Source of the DNA: Bacteroidota bacterium
Lineage (GTDB): Bacteria > Bacteroidota > Bacteroidia > M30B66
Direction of reading: 5' to 3'
Length of the DNA stretch: 16,730 bases
NCBI GenBank assembly: GCA_947497195.1
Contig: CANMGM010000017.1
Span: 1-16,730, forward strand
Position 1 is the stretch's first letter, and each line of letters opens with the position of its first letter. The notes beneath the pieces were generated by a model, which saw only the letters and a program-made list of their open reading frames with translations, made no database searches and had not been told where the DNA came from. Below are positions 7,045 through 15,096 of this stretch, in pieces. The translations under genes and the position numbers were made by a program.

Positions 7045-7054
7045 CCCTCTCTCA

Positions 7055-7085
7055 GTTTTGCTCTGTTCATTAAGCTAAGCAAAAC
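7055..7085 (+). repeat. Inverted repeat in the dnaA leader
   Basis: GTTTTGCT (7055-7062) and AGCAAAAC (7078-7085) are perfectly complementary over 8 bases with a 15-base loop, ending 46 bases before the dnaA ATG. It could be a stem in the mRNA leader or a protein-binding site. There is no U-tract after it, so it is not an obvious attenuator. Confidence 0.45.
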
Positions 7086-7131
7086 AGAATCAAACCTAAA
7101 TTCGAACAACCTATAATATTCTCGAGCAAGA

Positions 7132-8559
7132 ATGGATAAATCGTTTAACAAAGTATGGCAAAACTGTCTAGAGGTTATTAAAGACAACGTGAACCAGCAA
7201 AGCTTCAAAACCTGGTTCGAACCCATCAAGCCCGTAAAGCTCAACGGCAGCATATTAACCATACAGGTTCCAAGTCAGTTTTTTTACGAATGGTTGGAAG
7301 AACACTACATCGATTTATTGAAGAAAACTATCAATAAAGAACTTGGGCCCGATGGTCGCTTGGAATACTCCATTATTATGGAGAACAACTACCGCAATTC
7401 AAATCCATATACAATCAACATTCCTGCTGTAAATACCAAGACGAAGAACCCGCAGGTTTCGATGCCGATTGATTTGAACTCCAATTCAATCAAGAATCCA
7501 TTTATTCTTCCGGGTTTGAAGAAGTTGAATGTGGAGTCGCAGCTTAATCCAAATTATTCGTTCGACAGCCTTATCGAAGGCGATTGCAACCGTTTGGCAC
7601 GTTCTGCAGGATTTGCCGTGTCCAACAAACCGGGAGGCACAGCCTTCAATCCGCTTCTTATCTATGGAGGTGTTGGTTTAGGAAAAACGCACCTTGCGAA
7701 TGCAATTGGCTTAGAGATTAAGAAGAATTTCCCCAACAAGACTGTGTTGTACGTTCAATCTGAAAAGTTCTGTCATCAATTCGTGGATGCAGTAAAGAAC
7801 AATTCATACAACGACTTCATCCACTTTTACCAGATGATCGACGTTCTCATCATCGATGACGTTCAGTTTTTCGCCGGTAAAGAGCGCACGCAAGATATTT
7901 TCTTCCAGATTTTCAATCACCTGCATCAAACCGGAAAGCAATTGGTATTGACTTCAGATAAGTCACCAATTGAGCTTATCGGTCTTGAGCAACGTTTGTT
8001 GTCGCGCTTTAAGTGGGGTCTTTCTGCAGATCTTCAGGTGCCGAATCTCGAAACACGCATCGCTATTCTTGAGAAGAAAATCTATGCCGATGGTATCGAG
8101 ATGCCGAAGGAAGTGATTGAGTATCTTGCGTACAACATCACAACAAATGTTCGTGAATTGGAAGGTGCACTTATTTCGCTTGTTGCACAATCGACCTTAA
8201 ACCGCAAAGCCATCACACTCGAACTTGCCCGACAGATGATCGACAAGTTTGTGAAAAATACTACCCGTGAAATCTCCATCGATTTCATCCAAAAAATTGT
8301 ATCCGATTATTTCAGTCTTCCGCTCGAATTATTAAAATCTAAAACCCGCAAAAGAGAGGTCGTTCAAGCCCGTCAGATTGCGATGTTCTTTGCCAAAAAC
8401 ATGACGAAATCGTCGTTGGCAAGCATCGGATTACAATGCGGCGGAAAAGATCATGCAACTGTTTTGCATGCTTGCCGTACAGTAAACAACTTGATGGAAA
8501 CCGACAAAAAATTTAAAGTATATATCGAAGAAATCGAGAAGAAGATTGGAAACCAATAA
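7132..8559 (+). CDS. dnaA: Chromosomal replication initiator DnaA
   Basis: The 475-residue protein is full length and has all four DnaA domains. Domain I (about 1-75) has the KVWQNCLEVIKDNV helix and SFKTWFEPI. A variable Asn/Ser-rich linker spans about 85-135. The AAA+ domain has Walker A GGVGLGKTH (179-187), Walker B VLIIDDVQF (238-246), RLLSRF (288-293) carrying the arginine-finger region, and sensor II NVRELEGAL (339-347). Domain IV ends with the DnaA signature GGKDHATVLHA (437-447), which binds the DnaA box. It unwinds oriC and loads the replicative helicase. No cluster of DnaA boxes was seen beside the gene, so the origin may lie elsewhere. The phosphatase gene follows after 20 bases and is probably co-transcribed. 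Confidence 0.98.
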   Translation: MDKSFNKVWQNCLEVIKDNVNQQSFKTWFEPIKPVKLNGSILTIQVPSQFFYEWLEEHYIDLLKKTINKELGPDGRLEYSIIMENNYRNSNPYTINIPAVNTKTKNPQVSMPIDLNSNSIKNPFILPGLKKLNVESQLNPNYSFDSLIEGDCNRLARSAGFAVSNKPGGTAFNPLLIYGGVGLGKTHLANAIGLEIKKNFPNKTVLYVQSEKFCHQFVDAVKNNSYNDFIHFYQMIDVLIIDDVQFFAGKERTQDIFFQIFNHLHQTGKQLVLTSDKSPIELIGLEQRLLSRFKWGLSADLQVPNLETRIAILEKKIYADGIEMPKEVIEYLAYNITTNVRELEGALISLVAQSTLNRKAITLELARQMIDKFVKNTTREISIDFIQKIVSDYFSLPLELLKSKTRKREVVQARQIAMFFAKNMTKSSLASIGLQCGGKDHATVLHACRTVNNLMETDKKFKVYIEEIEKKIGNQ

Positions 8560-8579
8560 ATAAAATTAATTAACGTAAA

Positions 8580-9041
8580 TTGACAGTTGTAAAAGTACTG
8601 ATGGTTTGTTTGGGGAATATCTGTCGTTCACCGATGGCAGAAGGCATTCTCAGACAACATGTTGAACGTGCGGGAGTCCGCATCGTTGTAGATTCTGCAG
8701 GCACATCCGGCTACCATGCTGGAGAACCGCCCGATTTTCGCGCAGTTAGAACGCTGCAGAAAAAGGGCATCGACATATCCGGACTTTCAGCAAGGCAATT
8801 TACCGCTAAGGATTATGATGATTTTCATTACATCTTTGTAATGGATACTTCGAACATGATAAACGTTTTGAATCTTGCCCGCAACGAACAAGATAAAACC
8901 AAAGTACACCTTATCATGAATCTCGTAAGTCCCGATAAAAACATGTCGGTTCCCGATCCGTTTTATGGAAGTATCGAAGGATTTGAAGAGGTCTACAAAA
9001 TGCTCGATGAAGCATCCCAAATAATTGTCAGCAAAATCTGA
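8580..9041 (+). CDS. Low-molecular-weight protein tyrosine phosphatase
   Basis: The 153-residue length is typical of the family. The P-loop is CLGNICRS, with nucleophile Cys10 and Arg16 (C-x5-R), and the general-acid loop is PDPFY with Asp126. GTSGYHAGEPPD (41-52) and the ARQF / DDFHYIFVMD segments also fit. The start must be the TTG at 8580: an in-frame TAA lies three codons upstream, and the next Met (8601) would cut the first beta strand just before the P-loop. Substrates are phosphotyrosine proteins or small phosphoesters in the cytoplasm; the target is unknown. There are 20 bases after dnaA and the next gene begins on the codon after this stop, so the three genes probably form one transcript. 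I recall the same order in other Bacteroidota but cannot check it here. Confidence 0.92.
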   Translation: MTVVKVLMVCLGNICRSPMAEGILRQHVERAGVRIVVDSAGTSGYHAGEPPDFRAVRTLQKKGIDISGLSARQFTAKDYDDFHYIFVMDTSNMINVLNLARNEQDKTKVHLIMNLVSPDKNMSVPDPFYGSIEGFEEVYKMLDEASQIIVSKI

Positions 9042-9752
9042 TTGCAAGCAAACCCCTGTCTTTATCTCTTCCCCAGCTCGCTAAGCGATGATGCAGGAAA
9101 GGAATGGCTCTGTGCCAAAGAATTTGAATTGCTCGACGCTATCGATATCTGGTTTGCTGAAAATGAGCGTACTGCAAGACGATTTCTCAGGAGTCTGGGC
9201 TATAAAAGAGAATTTACAGAAAGCAATTTATTCAAGCTCGATAAGGATACCACAGCAGTTGAACTTGAAGCGTTTGTTAAGCTTTTACTATCAAATTCAA
9301 ATGCGGCTATCCTTTCTGAAGCCGGCTGCCCAGGCATTGCCGATCCAGGTTCAGAATTGGTGAAACGAGCCCATCGCGAAGGCATCGAGGTTGTTGCATT
9401 GCCCGGCCCCTCATCCATTTTATTGGCATTGATGGCTTCAGGCTTTAGTGGACAACAATTCACATTTCACGGCTATTTGCCAATTGATAGTGTGCAGCGA
9501 AAATCAAAACTCAAGCAGTTGGAGCAAGATGCCAATGCATCAGGTTCGTCTCATTTATTTATTGAAACACCCTACCGCAATGAACAGATACTTCAGTCAA
9601 TTTTTGATTGCTGCAATGGCGAATCTCTGTTATGCATTGCTGCGAACCTCACCAGTCCTTCGGGTTTCTGTAAGACGAAAAAAATCAGCGACTGGAAAAT
9701 AGAAATTCCTCACCTGCATAAAATTCCGACAGTATTTATCTTTGGAAAATAA
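9042..9752 (+). CDS. RsmI-like SAM-dependent methyltransferase (tetrapyrrole methylase fold)
   Basis: The 236-residue protein has the tetrapyrrole-methylase fold of the RsmI group: the N-terminal LYLFPSSL strand, SEAGCPGIADPG (92-103) for SAM binding, VVALPGPSS (117-125), FTFHGYLP (140-147) and FIETPYRN (173-180). RsmI itself 2'-O-methylates C1402 of 16S rRNA and is usually longer, about 280 residues. This shorter form, without the C-terminal extension, is a Bacteroidota paralogue whose RNA target I cannot name. The TTG at 9042 immediately follows the TGA of the phosphatase gene in the same frame. No in-frame ATG exists before the conserved core, so TTG is the only reasonable start and translation is probably coupled by termination-reinitiation. 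Confidence 0.88.
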   Translation: MQANPCLYLFPSSLSDDAGKEWLCAKEFELLDAIDIWFAENERTARRFLRSLGYKREFTESNLFKLDKDTTAVELEAFVKLLLSNSNAAILSEAGCPGIADPGSELVKRAHREGIEVVALPGPSSILLALMASGFSGQQFTFHGYLPIDSVQRKSKLKQLEQDANASGSSHLFIETPYRNEQILQSIFDCCNGESLLCIAANLTSPSGFCKTKKISDWKIEIPHLHKIPTVFIFGK

Positions 9753-9809
9753 TCGGATGCTTTAAACCTTGTACTATTTACTTGGTCACTGCGGCAAAAT
9801 TTAACAATT

Positions 9810-10643
9810 ATGAAAACACTGAAATTAATCTCCCTTAGTGCTGCCGGACTTTTGATGAGTCTGAGTTCATGCCGCAAAGAAAAATTGGATAACGATACCA
9901 ATGCTGCAAAGTACGAATCGAGTGTTGAACTGTATTTCAACGAAACAAACGACATCGCCGATCAGGTAGCAAAAACAGGAAGCACAGGTTTGAGGCTCGC
10001 CGAAGCCGATGGTTTATTGAGCGATTGTGCTACAATTACCATCGACACAAGTGCCAATGTATCAGCAACCAATCCCGATACGATTGTAATCGATTTCGGA
10101 ACGGGTTGTGTCGGGAATGATGGTAAAACACGTGCGGGTAAATTAGTTGTAAGTATGACTGGCGCATATTTTTCGACCGGAACAGTTATCACCATTACGC
10201 CCGATGGATATTCTGTGAACGGAAATGTGCTTTCAGGTTACCGCCGCTTGACAAATGCAGGTAATAACGAACAAGGTCAACCGGTGTTTAACGTCGAAGT
10301 TGTCGCAAGTATGACACTGGCATCGAACGGAGGCGAAATTACCTGGACCGCAAGTCGCACGCGCACTTGGCTCGAAGGCTTCAATACGCCCGGTATTTTT
10401 GCCGACGATGTATTTAGCATTACAGGTTCATCGAACGGAACAAAGGTTAACGGTGACACATGGACAAGTACAATCAATACCCCACTTACGTTCAAGCGGT
10501 TGTGCCGCCAGTTCGTTAGCGGAACGCGCACGGTTACTCCTTCGAATCGTCCTGAACGCCTCATCGATTATGGAAACGGAACCTGCGACAATACCGCAAC
10601 TGTAACCATCAATGGGAATACCTACACCATTACCGTGAACTAA
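9810..10643 (+). CDS. Hypothetical lipoprotein, beta-rich
   Basis: The 277-residue protein has a Sec signal and lipobox LSSC (18-21, Cys21), followed by Arg-Lys. After about residue 70 it is Thr/Ser/Asn/Gly-rich with alternating strand patterns (TIVIDFGTGCVG, KLVVSMTGAYFSTGTVITIT, TVTINGNTYTITVN at the end). Four Cys remain in the mature part, from about 73 onward. No catalytic motif is visible. It resembles uncharacterised Bacteroidota lipoproteins with an IDFG-TGC-G-DG-R-G segment. It stands alone: 57 bases separate it from the methyltransferase gene and a strong terminator follows. The start is supported by the signal peptide. Function unknown; surface or periplasmic binding is only a guess. 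Confidence 0.75.
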   Translation: MKTLKLISLSAAGLLMSLSSCRKEKLDNDTNAAKYESSVELYFNETNDIADQVAKTGSTGLRLAEADGLLSDCATITIDTSANVSATNPDTIVIDFGTGCVGNDGKTRAGKLVVSMTGAYFSTGTVITITPDGYSVNGNVLSGYRRLTNAGNNEQGQPVFNVEVVASMTLASNGGEITWTASRTRTWLEGFNTPGIFADDVFSITGSSNGTKVNGDTWTSTINTPLTFKRLCRQFVSGTRTVTPSNRPERLIDYGNGTCDNTATVTINGNTYTITVN

Positions 10644-10665
10644 TAATTTCAGATTAGAATGAATT

Positions 10666-10691
10666 AAAGCCGGTTTTTTGCCGGCTTTTTT
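10666..10691 (+). terminator. Strong rho-independent terminator
   Basis: AAAGCCGG (10666-10673) pairs with CCGGCTTT (10681-10688), a perfect 8-bp stem with a 7-base loop, and a T-run covers 10686-10691. It lies 22 bases after the lipoprotein stop codon and separates that gene from the downstream operon. Confidence 0.92.
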
Positions 10692-10711
10692 ATTTTACGC
10701 CGCCGATTCGG

Positions 10712-10719
10712 TAACTTAG
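10712..10719 (+). promoter_or_regulatory. Candidate -7 promoter element of the three-gene envelope operon
   Basis: TAACTTAG has one mismatch to TAnnTTTG and ends 6 bases before the ATG at 10726. The terminator just upstream makes a new promoter here necessary. No convincing -33 element is seen. Transcription from it would give a nearly leaderless message. Confidence 0.4.
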
Positions 10720-10725
10720 CCAAAT

Positions 10726-12318
10726 ATGAAAATCTACCTTCGATTTGTGGCTGTAGCTTCCGTTTTATTTTGGACAGCCTGCCGTTCAGATGAACAAACA
10801 TCCTGGGACATTGATGTTATCACGCCATTGGCAGAGGCGAGGATCGGTCTCGACGATATCTTGGCCGATTCCAATATCATTAGTGCTCCCGGCGATCCGC
10901 TGGTTGTGCGATTTGAATCGAATCTAAATCTTTTGCCAACCGATTCGATCTTCTCCATCCCCGATACTACGATAGGAGATTCGTTTGCCCTGCCAATCAA
11001 TTTCAATTTACCCTCAGGTTTCCAGTTGTTAAACTTGAACGATTTGGTGCGCTTCAATTATGGTAATCTCAATATTACCGACGTCATACTTTCCTCAGGA
11101 ACACTTGTTTCAACGATTACAAGCCGTCTCGACGACCGCGTACTTTATTCGTTTTCAATTCCGAAGGCTTCATTTTCTGCTGTTCCATTTCAGTTGCTCG
11201 ATCAAAGTCTTGATCCTGCATCAACGAATAATCCTGTAACACGCCAAACAAACACCGATCTAAGCGGATATGTATTTGACTTGAAAGGTCCGAGCTCCAA
11301 TGAGAGTAACCAACTGCAGTTAACCTTAAGCGCGCGCCTCGACCCGAACGGCAATGGCTCGCCCGTTAGTGCGAATGTCTCGGCCTTTGAATACAGCAAT
11401 CAATTCCTCAACTTCAAACCATACTTCGCAAAAGGCTTTTTCGGTAGTCAGAAATACAGAACCGAAAATCAGCGCATCAGCGTAGCCTTTCTGCGCAGAA
11501 TAACCGGCAATCTCGACCTCGAAGATGCAACGATGGATCTCTTTCTTGAGAACAGTATTGGAGCCGATTTCGGTTTCCTAATCAGGAAATTCAAGGCCAT
11601 GAAATCGAGTTCCGGATTGACGCTCGATCTTGCGCATCCACTCATTGGTCAACAACAACTGCTTGCCCGTTCTACAAACTTTTCGATTTATCCCGCTTCT
11701 TTTTCAACTACCACCAAATCGTTTCAACTCAATAGCTCCAATTCCAATTTGAAGCAGGTGCTCGAATTGTTGCCCGATGAATTCGAATACTCCATCGATG
11801 CTGAGTTGAATCCACTTGGAAATGTGAGCTCGGGCAACGACTTTATTTTCAACACGAGCAACGCCAAAGCAAGTTTTGCACTCACAATGCCGTTTAAATT
11901 CGCAGCTAATGCTCTGTATTTCAGCGATACCATCAAAACAACCGGATTCGAAGAAAGTGAGCAAAGTCCGGTTACACAAGCCAGCTTGTTTCTCGATGTC
12001 GAAAATGGCTTTCCGTTCGATTTGAAATGTACCTTTGAATTGCTCGACGAAAACAGAATCAAAATTGATACGCTTCTTCCGGGCGATATTGCATTAGCTG
12101 GGTTGGTCGACGAAACACTGCGCGTACGTCAGAGCACTAAAACGATAATGGAAAGCAAAGTTACACCGCAACGCCTCGAAAATCTCAATAGAACGCGTTA
12201 CATTGTTGTGAAAGCCCGCTTGAACACGGTTCCCGAACAAACGCGCTTGCCTATGTATATCGATTATTTTTTACGCGTTCAGCTGCGCGGGAAAGGACTG
12301 GTGCGAATAAAGCTATGA
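10726..12318 (+). CDS. Large lipoprotein of unknown function, first gene of an envelope operon
   Basis: The 530-residue protein has a hydrophobic signal ending WTAC (16-19), so Cys19 is the probable lipidation site; Trp at -3 is unusual for a lipobox. The motif WDIDVITPLAEARIGLDDIL follows at about 27-46 and recalls uncharacterised Bacteroidota lipoproteins that open with a tryptophan-aspartate segment. The mature part is beta-rich with many Ser/Asn/Leu/Phe and no catalytic motif. Hydrophobic-polar alternation (QLQLTLSARLDP, DLEDATMDLFLENSI, YIDYFLRVQLRGKGLVRIKL at the end) suggests repeated beta-sandwich units. Its stop overlaps the next start as ATGA, so translation is coupled to the beta-barrel gene. 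An outer-membrane lipoprotein that works with this barrel is plausible but unproven. Confidence 0.75.
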   Translation: MKIYLRFVAVASVLFWTACRSDEQTSWDIDVITPLAEARIGLDDILADSNIISAPGDPLVVRFESNLNLLPTDSIFSIPDTTIGDSFALPINFNLPSGFQLLNLNDLVRFNYGNLNITDVILSSGTLVSTITSRLDDRVLYSFSIPKASFSAVPFQLLDQSLDPASTNNPVTRQTNTDLSGYVFDLKGPSSNESNQLQLTLSARLDPNGNGSPVSANVSAFEYSNQFLNFKPYFAKGFFGSQKYRTENQRISVAFLRRITGNLDLEDATMDLFLENSIGADFGFLIRKFKAMKSSSGLTLDLAHPLIGQQQLLARSTNFSIYPASFSTTTKSFQLNSSNSNLKQVLELLPDEFEYSIDAELNPLGNVSSGNDFIFNTSNAKASFALTMPFKFAANALYFSDTIKTTGFEESEQSPVTQASLFLDVENGFPFDLKCTFELLDENRIKIDTLLPGDIALAGLVDETLRVRQSTKTIMESKVTPQRLENLNRTRYIVVKARLNTVPEQTRLPMYIDYFLRVQLRGKGLVRIKL

Positions 12319-13658
12319 AACAGTTTTTCACACTCATTGCGTGCTTGTTTTCACTCGCATTACTAGCACAAAATCCGGCGGTAAATCCTCCGAAGGGAAC
12401 CAGTATTCGAACCGACATACCGGTTGAAGCCATTCAGATAACGAAGATTCGTCTACTCCGTGAGCCATCTGCCGTTAGCCTTCCGGCGAACCATGCAAAT
12501 CTCGAATTTTTGGGAAACTATTTGAGCAACAGCAATGCGGTTACGACAGCATTTTCGAATGCATTTCTCAATCCGATTTTTATCGATGAAACCTTGAAAG
12601 AAACCTCTTACAAGCGACTGGTTGATGCAAATCGCTTTGGACTGGAGTTTTCGTACGGCGCAGCGGTATCATTTTTCCCCGACAGCAGCTGGAGAGCAAA
12701 CCGACACGCACTTCAGATAAGTTACAAGCAGGACAATTTTATTGCTGCAGCATTTACAGCCGATGTGTTTCGCTTGTTCTTTGGTGGAAACGCAGCGTAT
12801 GCCGATAAGACTGCAGAACTCGGTAAAAGTGCATTCTATAACTTGCGCAGCCGAAGTATTTACATCGATTATAAGAAGGTTTTAAAAGGTTCGGCATTTT
12901 CGTTTGGGCTCGGTGTGGTTCAAGGGAATAATTTAATCGATACGCGTATCAACGCAGGTAGTTTGTTTACGGAAGCCGAGGGCAATTTCCTCGATCTGCA
13001 ATGGAAAGGCAAGGCGCTGATTGCAAACAATGCACAGGGCGTTTCACCTGGATTTGCTGCGCGTATGAGCGCCGGAACCTCATTCGGAAGATGGAAACGC
13101 TGGTTTATCAATTTCAAAGCCGAAGACATCGGTTTCATTAACTGGAATTCGGGGAGCACCTTGATTAACGCCGATACATCGGTTCGATTTACCGGATTGC
13201 AATTCAACGATTTGTTTAATACCGAATGGGGAACGGTGCAACCCGCCGACAGTTTGCGTCGCATCTTTACCGGAAGCACCATCACCGGAAGCGAAATGGC
13301 AGCACTACCCTGGCTGGTGAATGCATCCTTAAGTTATTCGGGTGGCACCAATGCGAATTATATGGTAGTGCTCGATGCGCGTTACCGAAACTTGCCCGGA
13401 ATGAAACCATTGCTTGGGCTGAGCTTTTACACCAAACTCTTTGAAAACCTACATACCTTCGAACCTTTATCCACGCGTCTTACCGGTAAGATTGGATTCT
13501 GCCTTGGCGGATTTGGCAGATTTAATTCACAGCTTGGAGCGAACTGGGAAGGGAAAAATCAAATAATTCGGGCTGAATTAAGTGCAATCGAAGGACTGAT
13601 TGCGCCAAGGAAATTATCGGGAACAGGATTTATGCTTAACTACATTCTTAAATTATGA
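12315..13658 (+). CDS. Predicted outer-membrane beta-barrel protein (DUF5723-like)
   Basis: The 447-residue protein has a signal peptide cleaved probably after Ala18 (LLA-QN). It shows many amphipathic strands with alternating aromatic or hydrophobic residues: FGLEFSYGAAVSFF, HALQISYKQDNFIAAAFTAD, AFSFGLGVVQG, WLVNASLSYSGG and TGFMLNYILKL at the C-terminus. The final strand ends in a hydrophobic residue (Leu), as BAM-assembled barrels often do. The layout resembles the DUF5723 family of Bacteroidota; I am moderately sure of that name. It overlaps the lipoprotein gene by 4 bases (ATGA) and the T9SS-cargo gene by 4 bases (ATGA). A role as an envelope partner of those two proteins is inferred only from the operon. 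Confidence 0.7.
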   Translation: MKQFFTLIACLFSLALLAQNPAVNPPKGTSIRTDIPVEAIQITKIRLLREPSAVSLPANHANLEFLGNYLSNSNAVTTAFSNAFLNPIFIDETLKETSYKRLVDANRFGLEFSYGAAVSFFPDSSWRANRHALQISYKQDNFIAAAFTADVFRLFFGGNAAYADKTAELGKSAFYNLRSRSIYIDYKKVLKGSAFSFGLGVVQGNNLIDTRINAGSLFTEAEGNFLDLQWKGKALIANNAQGVSPGFAARMSAGTSFGRWKRWFINFKAEDIGFINWNSGSTLINADTSVRFTGLQFNDLFNTEWGTVQPADSLRRIFTGSTITGSEMAALPWLVNASLSYSGGTNANYMVVLDARYRNLPGMKPLLGLSFYTKLFENLHTFEPLSTRLTGKIGFCLGGFGRFNSQLGANWEGKNQIIRAELSAIEGLIAPRKLSGTGFMLNYILKL

Positions 13659-15088
13659 TGCGTTTTGTTGGATTTTTTATGGCGATGCTATTTTTCGCAA
13701 AAGGCTTGGATGCACAGTTCTTAATAAGCCGAACGTATGGTGCACCCGGAACATTCAACGAGGGTGCAGGCGTTGTAAAAACAGATGATGGAGGATATCT
13801 GATCGCAGGATCAACCGGTGGATGGGGAAGTGTGAATGGCGATGTCTTGCTTATTCGAACCGACACGCTCGGAAATCAACTTTGGGCAAAGATTTACGGA
13901 GGAGTGTACACCGAGAAAGCCGTAGAATTTATTGCGCTGCAGGATGGCAACTTTCTTATCGGTGCTTTAACGAATGAGAGCGAAAACGGAGATTATTCCA
14001 TTTGGTTGCTTAAAATAGATATCGATGGAAATGTACTGCGTTCACAATTTGTTGGAACCGATGCATGGGATATTATCAAAGGACTCGATGAAGGTGCCGA
14101 TGGTTCAATCGTTGTTTCGGCCTTAAGTTATGCCCAGCCTTTCCCGAATGGCGGACATTTGCTCGTAAAACTTGATGCTGATGGCAACGAGCTTTGGCGA
14201 AGAACTGTTTCAGATGCAGACGGACAGCTTGCCGGCGGTGTTGTGATTGATCTAGAGGGAAATGTAGTAACGGTTGGCGCTACATACGACACGTTCTATG
14301 AGAATCATGCTATGGCAGTGAGTAAATTTTCGGCAACGGGCAATTTCATCTGGCAGCAATCCTACAATACATCAAACGATGATTATTTCACCGATGTTTG
14401 TTTAGGTCCCGATAGTTCAATCTTGGTATGTGGTTCAACCACTTACAACGATACCACCATTCAGGGCCGTATTTTCAAATATGACAAGGAAGGGAATGTG
14501 ATGCTGTACAACGAAACCGAAACCAACAACAGACTACTATTTTCGGATATTAGTTATTGGCCAGGCGATAGTAGTTTGATAATCGGAACGATTTACGATG
14601 AGATTGGATCAGATCAGGCTCTGTTAATGAAATATGGTGCTGATTTTCTTTTTAAATGCAGCGCTATTGGTCCTGGCATTTTCGAAAGTGCAGTTGGTGA
14701 TGTTAGCACTGCAGATAATTCTTTTCTTTTCTGTGGAACGAGCTCAGATTACACCCCGGGATTGTTTTCGATTTTCTTCATGAAACTCGATCCGTTTACG
14801 TGTTTAGGCAGTTACGATTTTCAGCTTCATACCGAAACAGTAGATGACAATAACATCGAGGTATATCCCAATCCAAACTTGGGTTCTTTTATGCTTAGCG
14901 GGATAGAAAATTCAGCGCGAATTCATTTATATGATGCGTTGGGAAGATTGCGGAAGTGTATCGTTGACAATACCGGTACAGCAATTCAGGTTTCAAGCGA
15001 AAACTTAGAGTCAGGCATTTACTTTATCCGCATCTCTTCAGAAACAGGAAAAGAATTGGGAACGAAACGATTTTCAATTATCCGCTAA
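13655..15088 (+). CDS. Secreted beta-propeller-like repeat protein with T9SS type A sorting domain
   Basis: The 477-residue protein has a signal peptide cleaved probably after Ala20 (LDA-QF). Residues of about 40-395 carry degenerate repeats of roughly 50-60 residues with the pattern DGGYLIAGST--G--D--L-RTD-LGN-LWAKIYGG; other copies are around 97-130 (DGNFLIGALT, WLLKIDIDGNVL), 149-185 (VKLDADGNELWRR) and 208-245. Such repeats are common in Bacteroidota surface proteins and probably form a propeller. The type A sorting domain is at 401-477: VYPNPNLGSFML, IHLYDALGRL, LESGIYFIRI and a basic end, directing export through the type IX system. An ATG also starts one codon later (13658). The first overlaps the barrel gene's stop. 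It converges on cphA with 8 bases between stops and no clear terminator. Confidence 0.85.
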   Translation: MMRFVGFFMAMLFFAKGLDAQFLISRTYGAPGTFNEGAGVVKTDDGGYLIAGSTGGWGSVNGDVLLIRTDTLGNQLWAKIYGGVYTEKAVEFIALQDGNFLIGALTNESENGDYSIWLLKIDIDGNVLRSQFVGTDAWDIIKGLDEGADGSIVVSALSYAQPFPNGGHLLVKLDADGNELWRRTVSDADGQLAGGVVIDLEGNVVTVGATYDTFYENHAMAVSKFSATGNFIWQQSYNTSNDDYFTDVCLGPDSSILVCGSTTYNDTTIQGRIFKYDKEGNVMLYNETETNNRLLFSDISYWPGDSSLIIGTIYDEIGSDQALLMKYGADFLFKCSAIGPGIFESAVGDVSTADNSFLFCGTSSDYTPGLFSIFFMKLDPFTCLGSYDFQLHTETVDDNNIEVYPNPNLGSFMLSGIENSARIHLYDALGRLRKCIVDNTGTAIQVSSENLESGIYFIRISSETGKELGTKRFSIIR

Positions 15089-15096
15089 GTCGCCCC

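Noticed and set aside
9737..9744. Exact TAnnTTTG match (TATCTTTG) considered as promoter of the lipoprotein gene at 9810
   Set aside because: It lies inside the last codons of the methyltransferase gene, 65 bases from the ATG, with no -33 match; chance occurrence in coding sequence is likely.
13467..13475. TTATCCACG, one mismatch from a DnaA box
   Set aside because: It is a single copy inside a coding region with no neighbouring boxes, so it does not indicate an origin.
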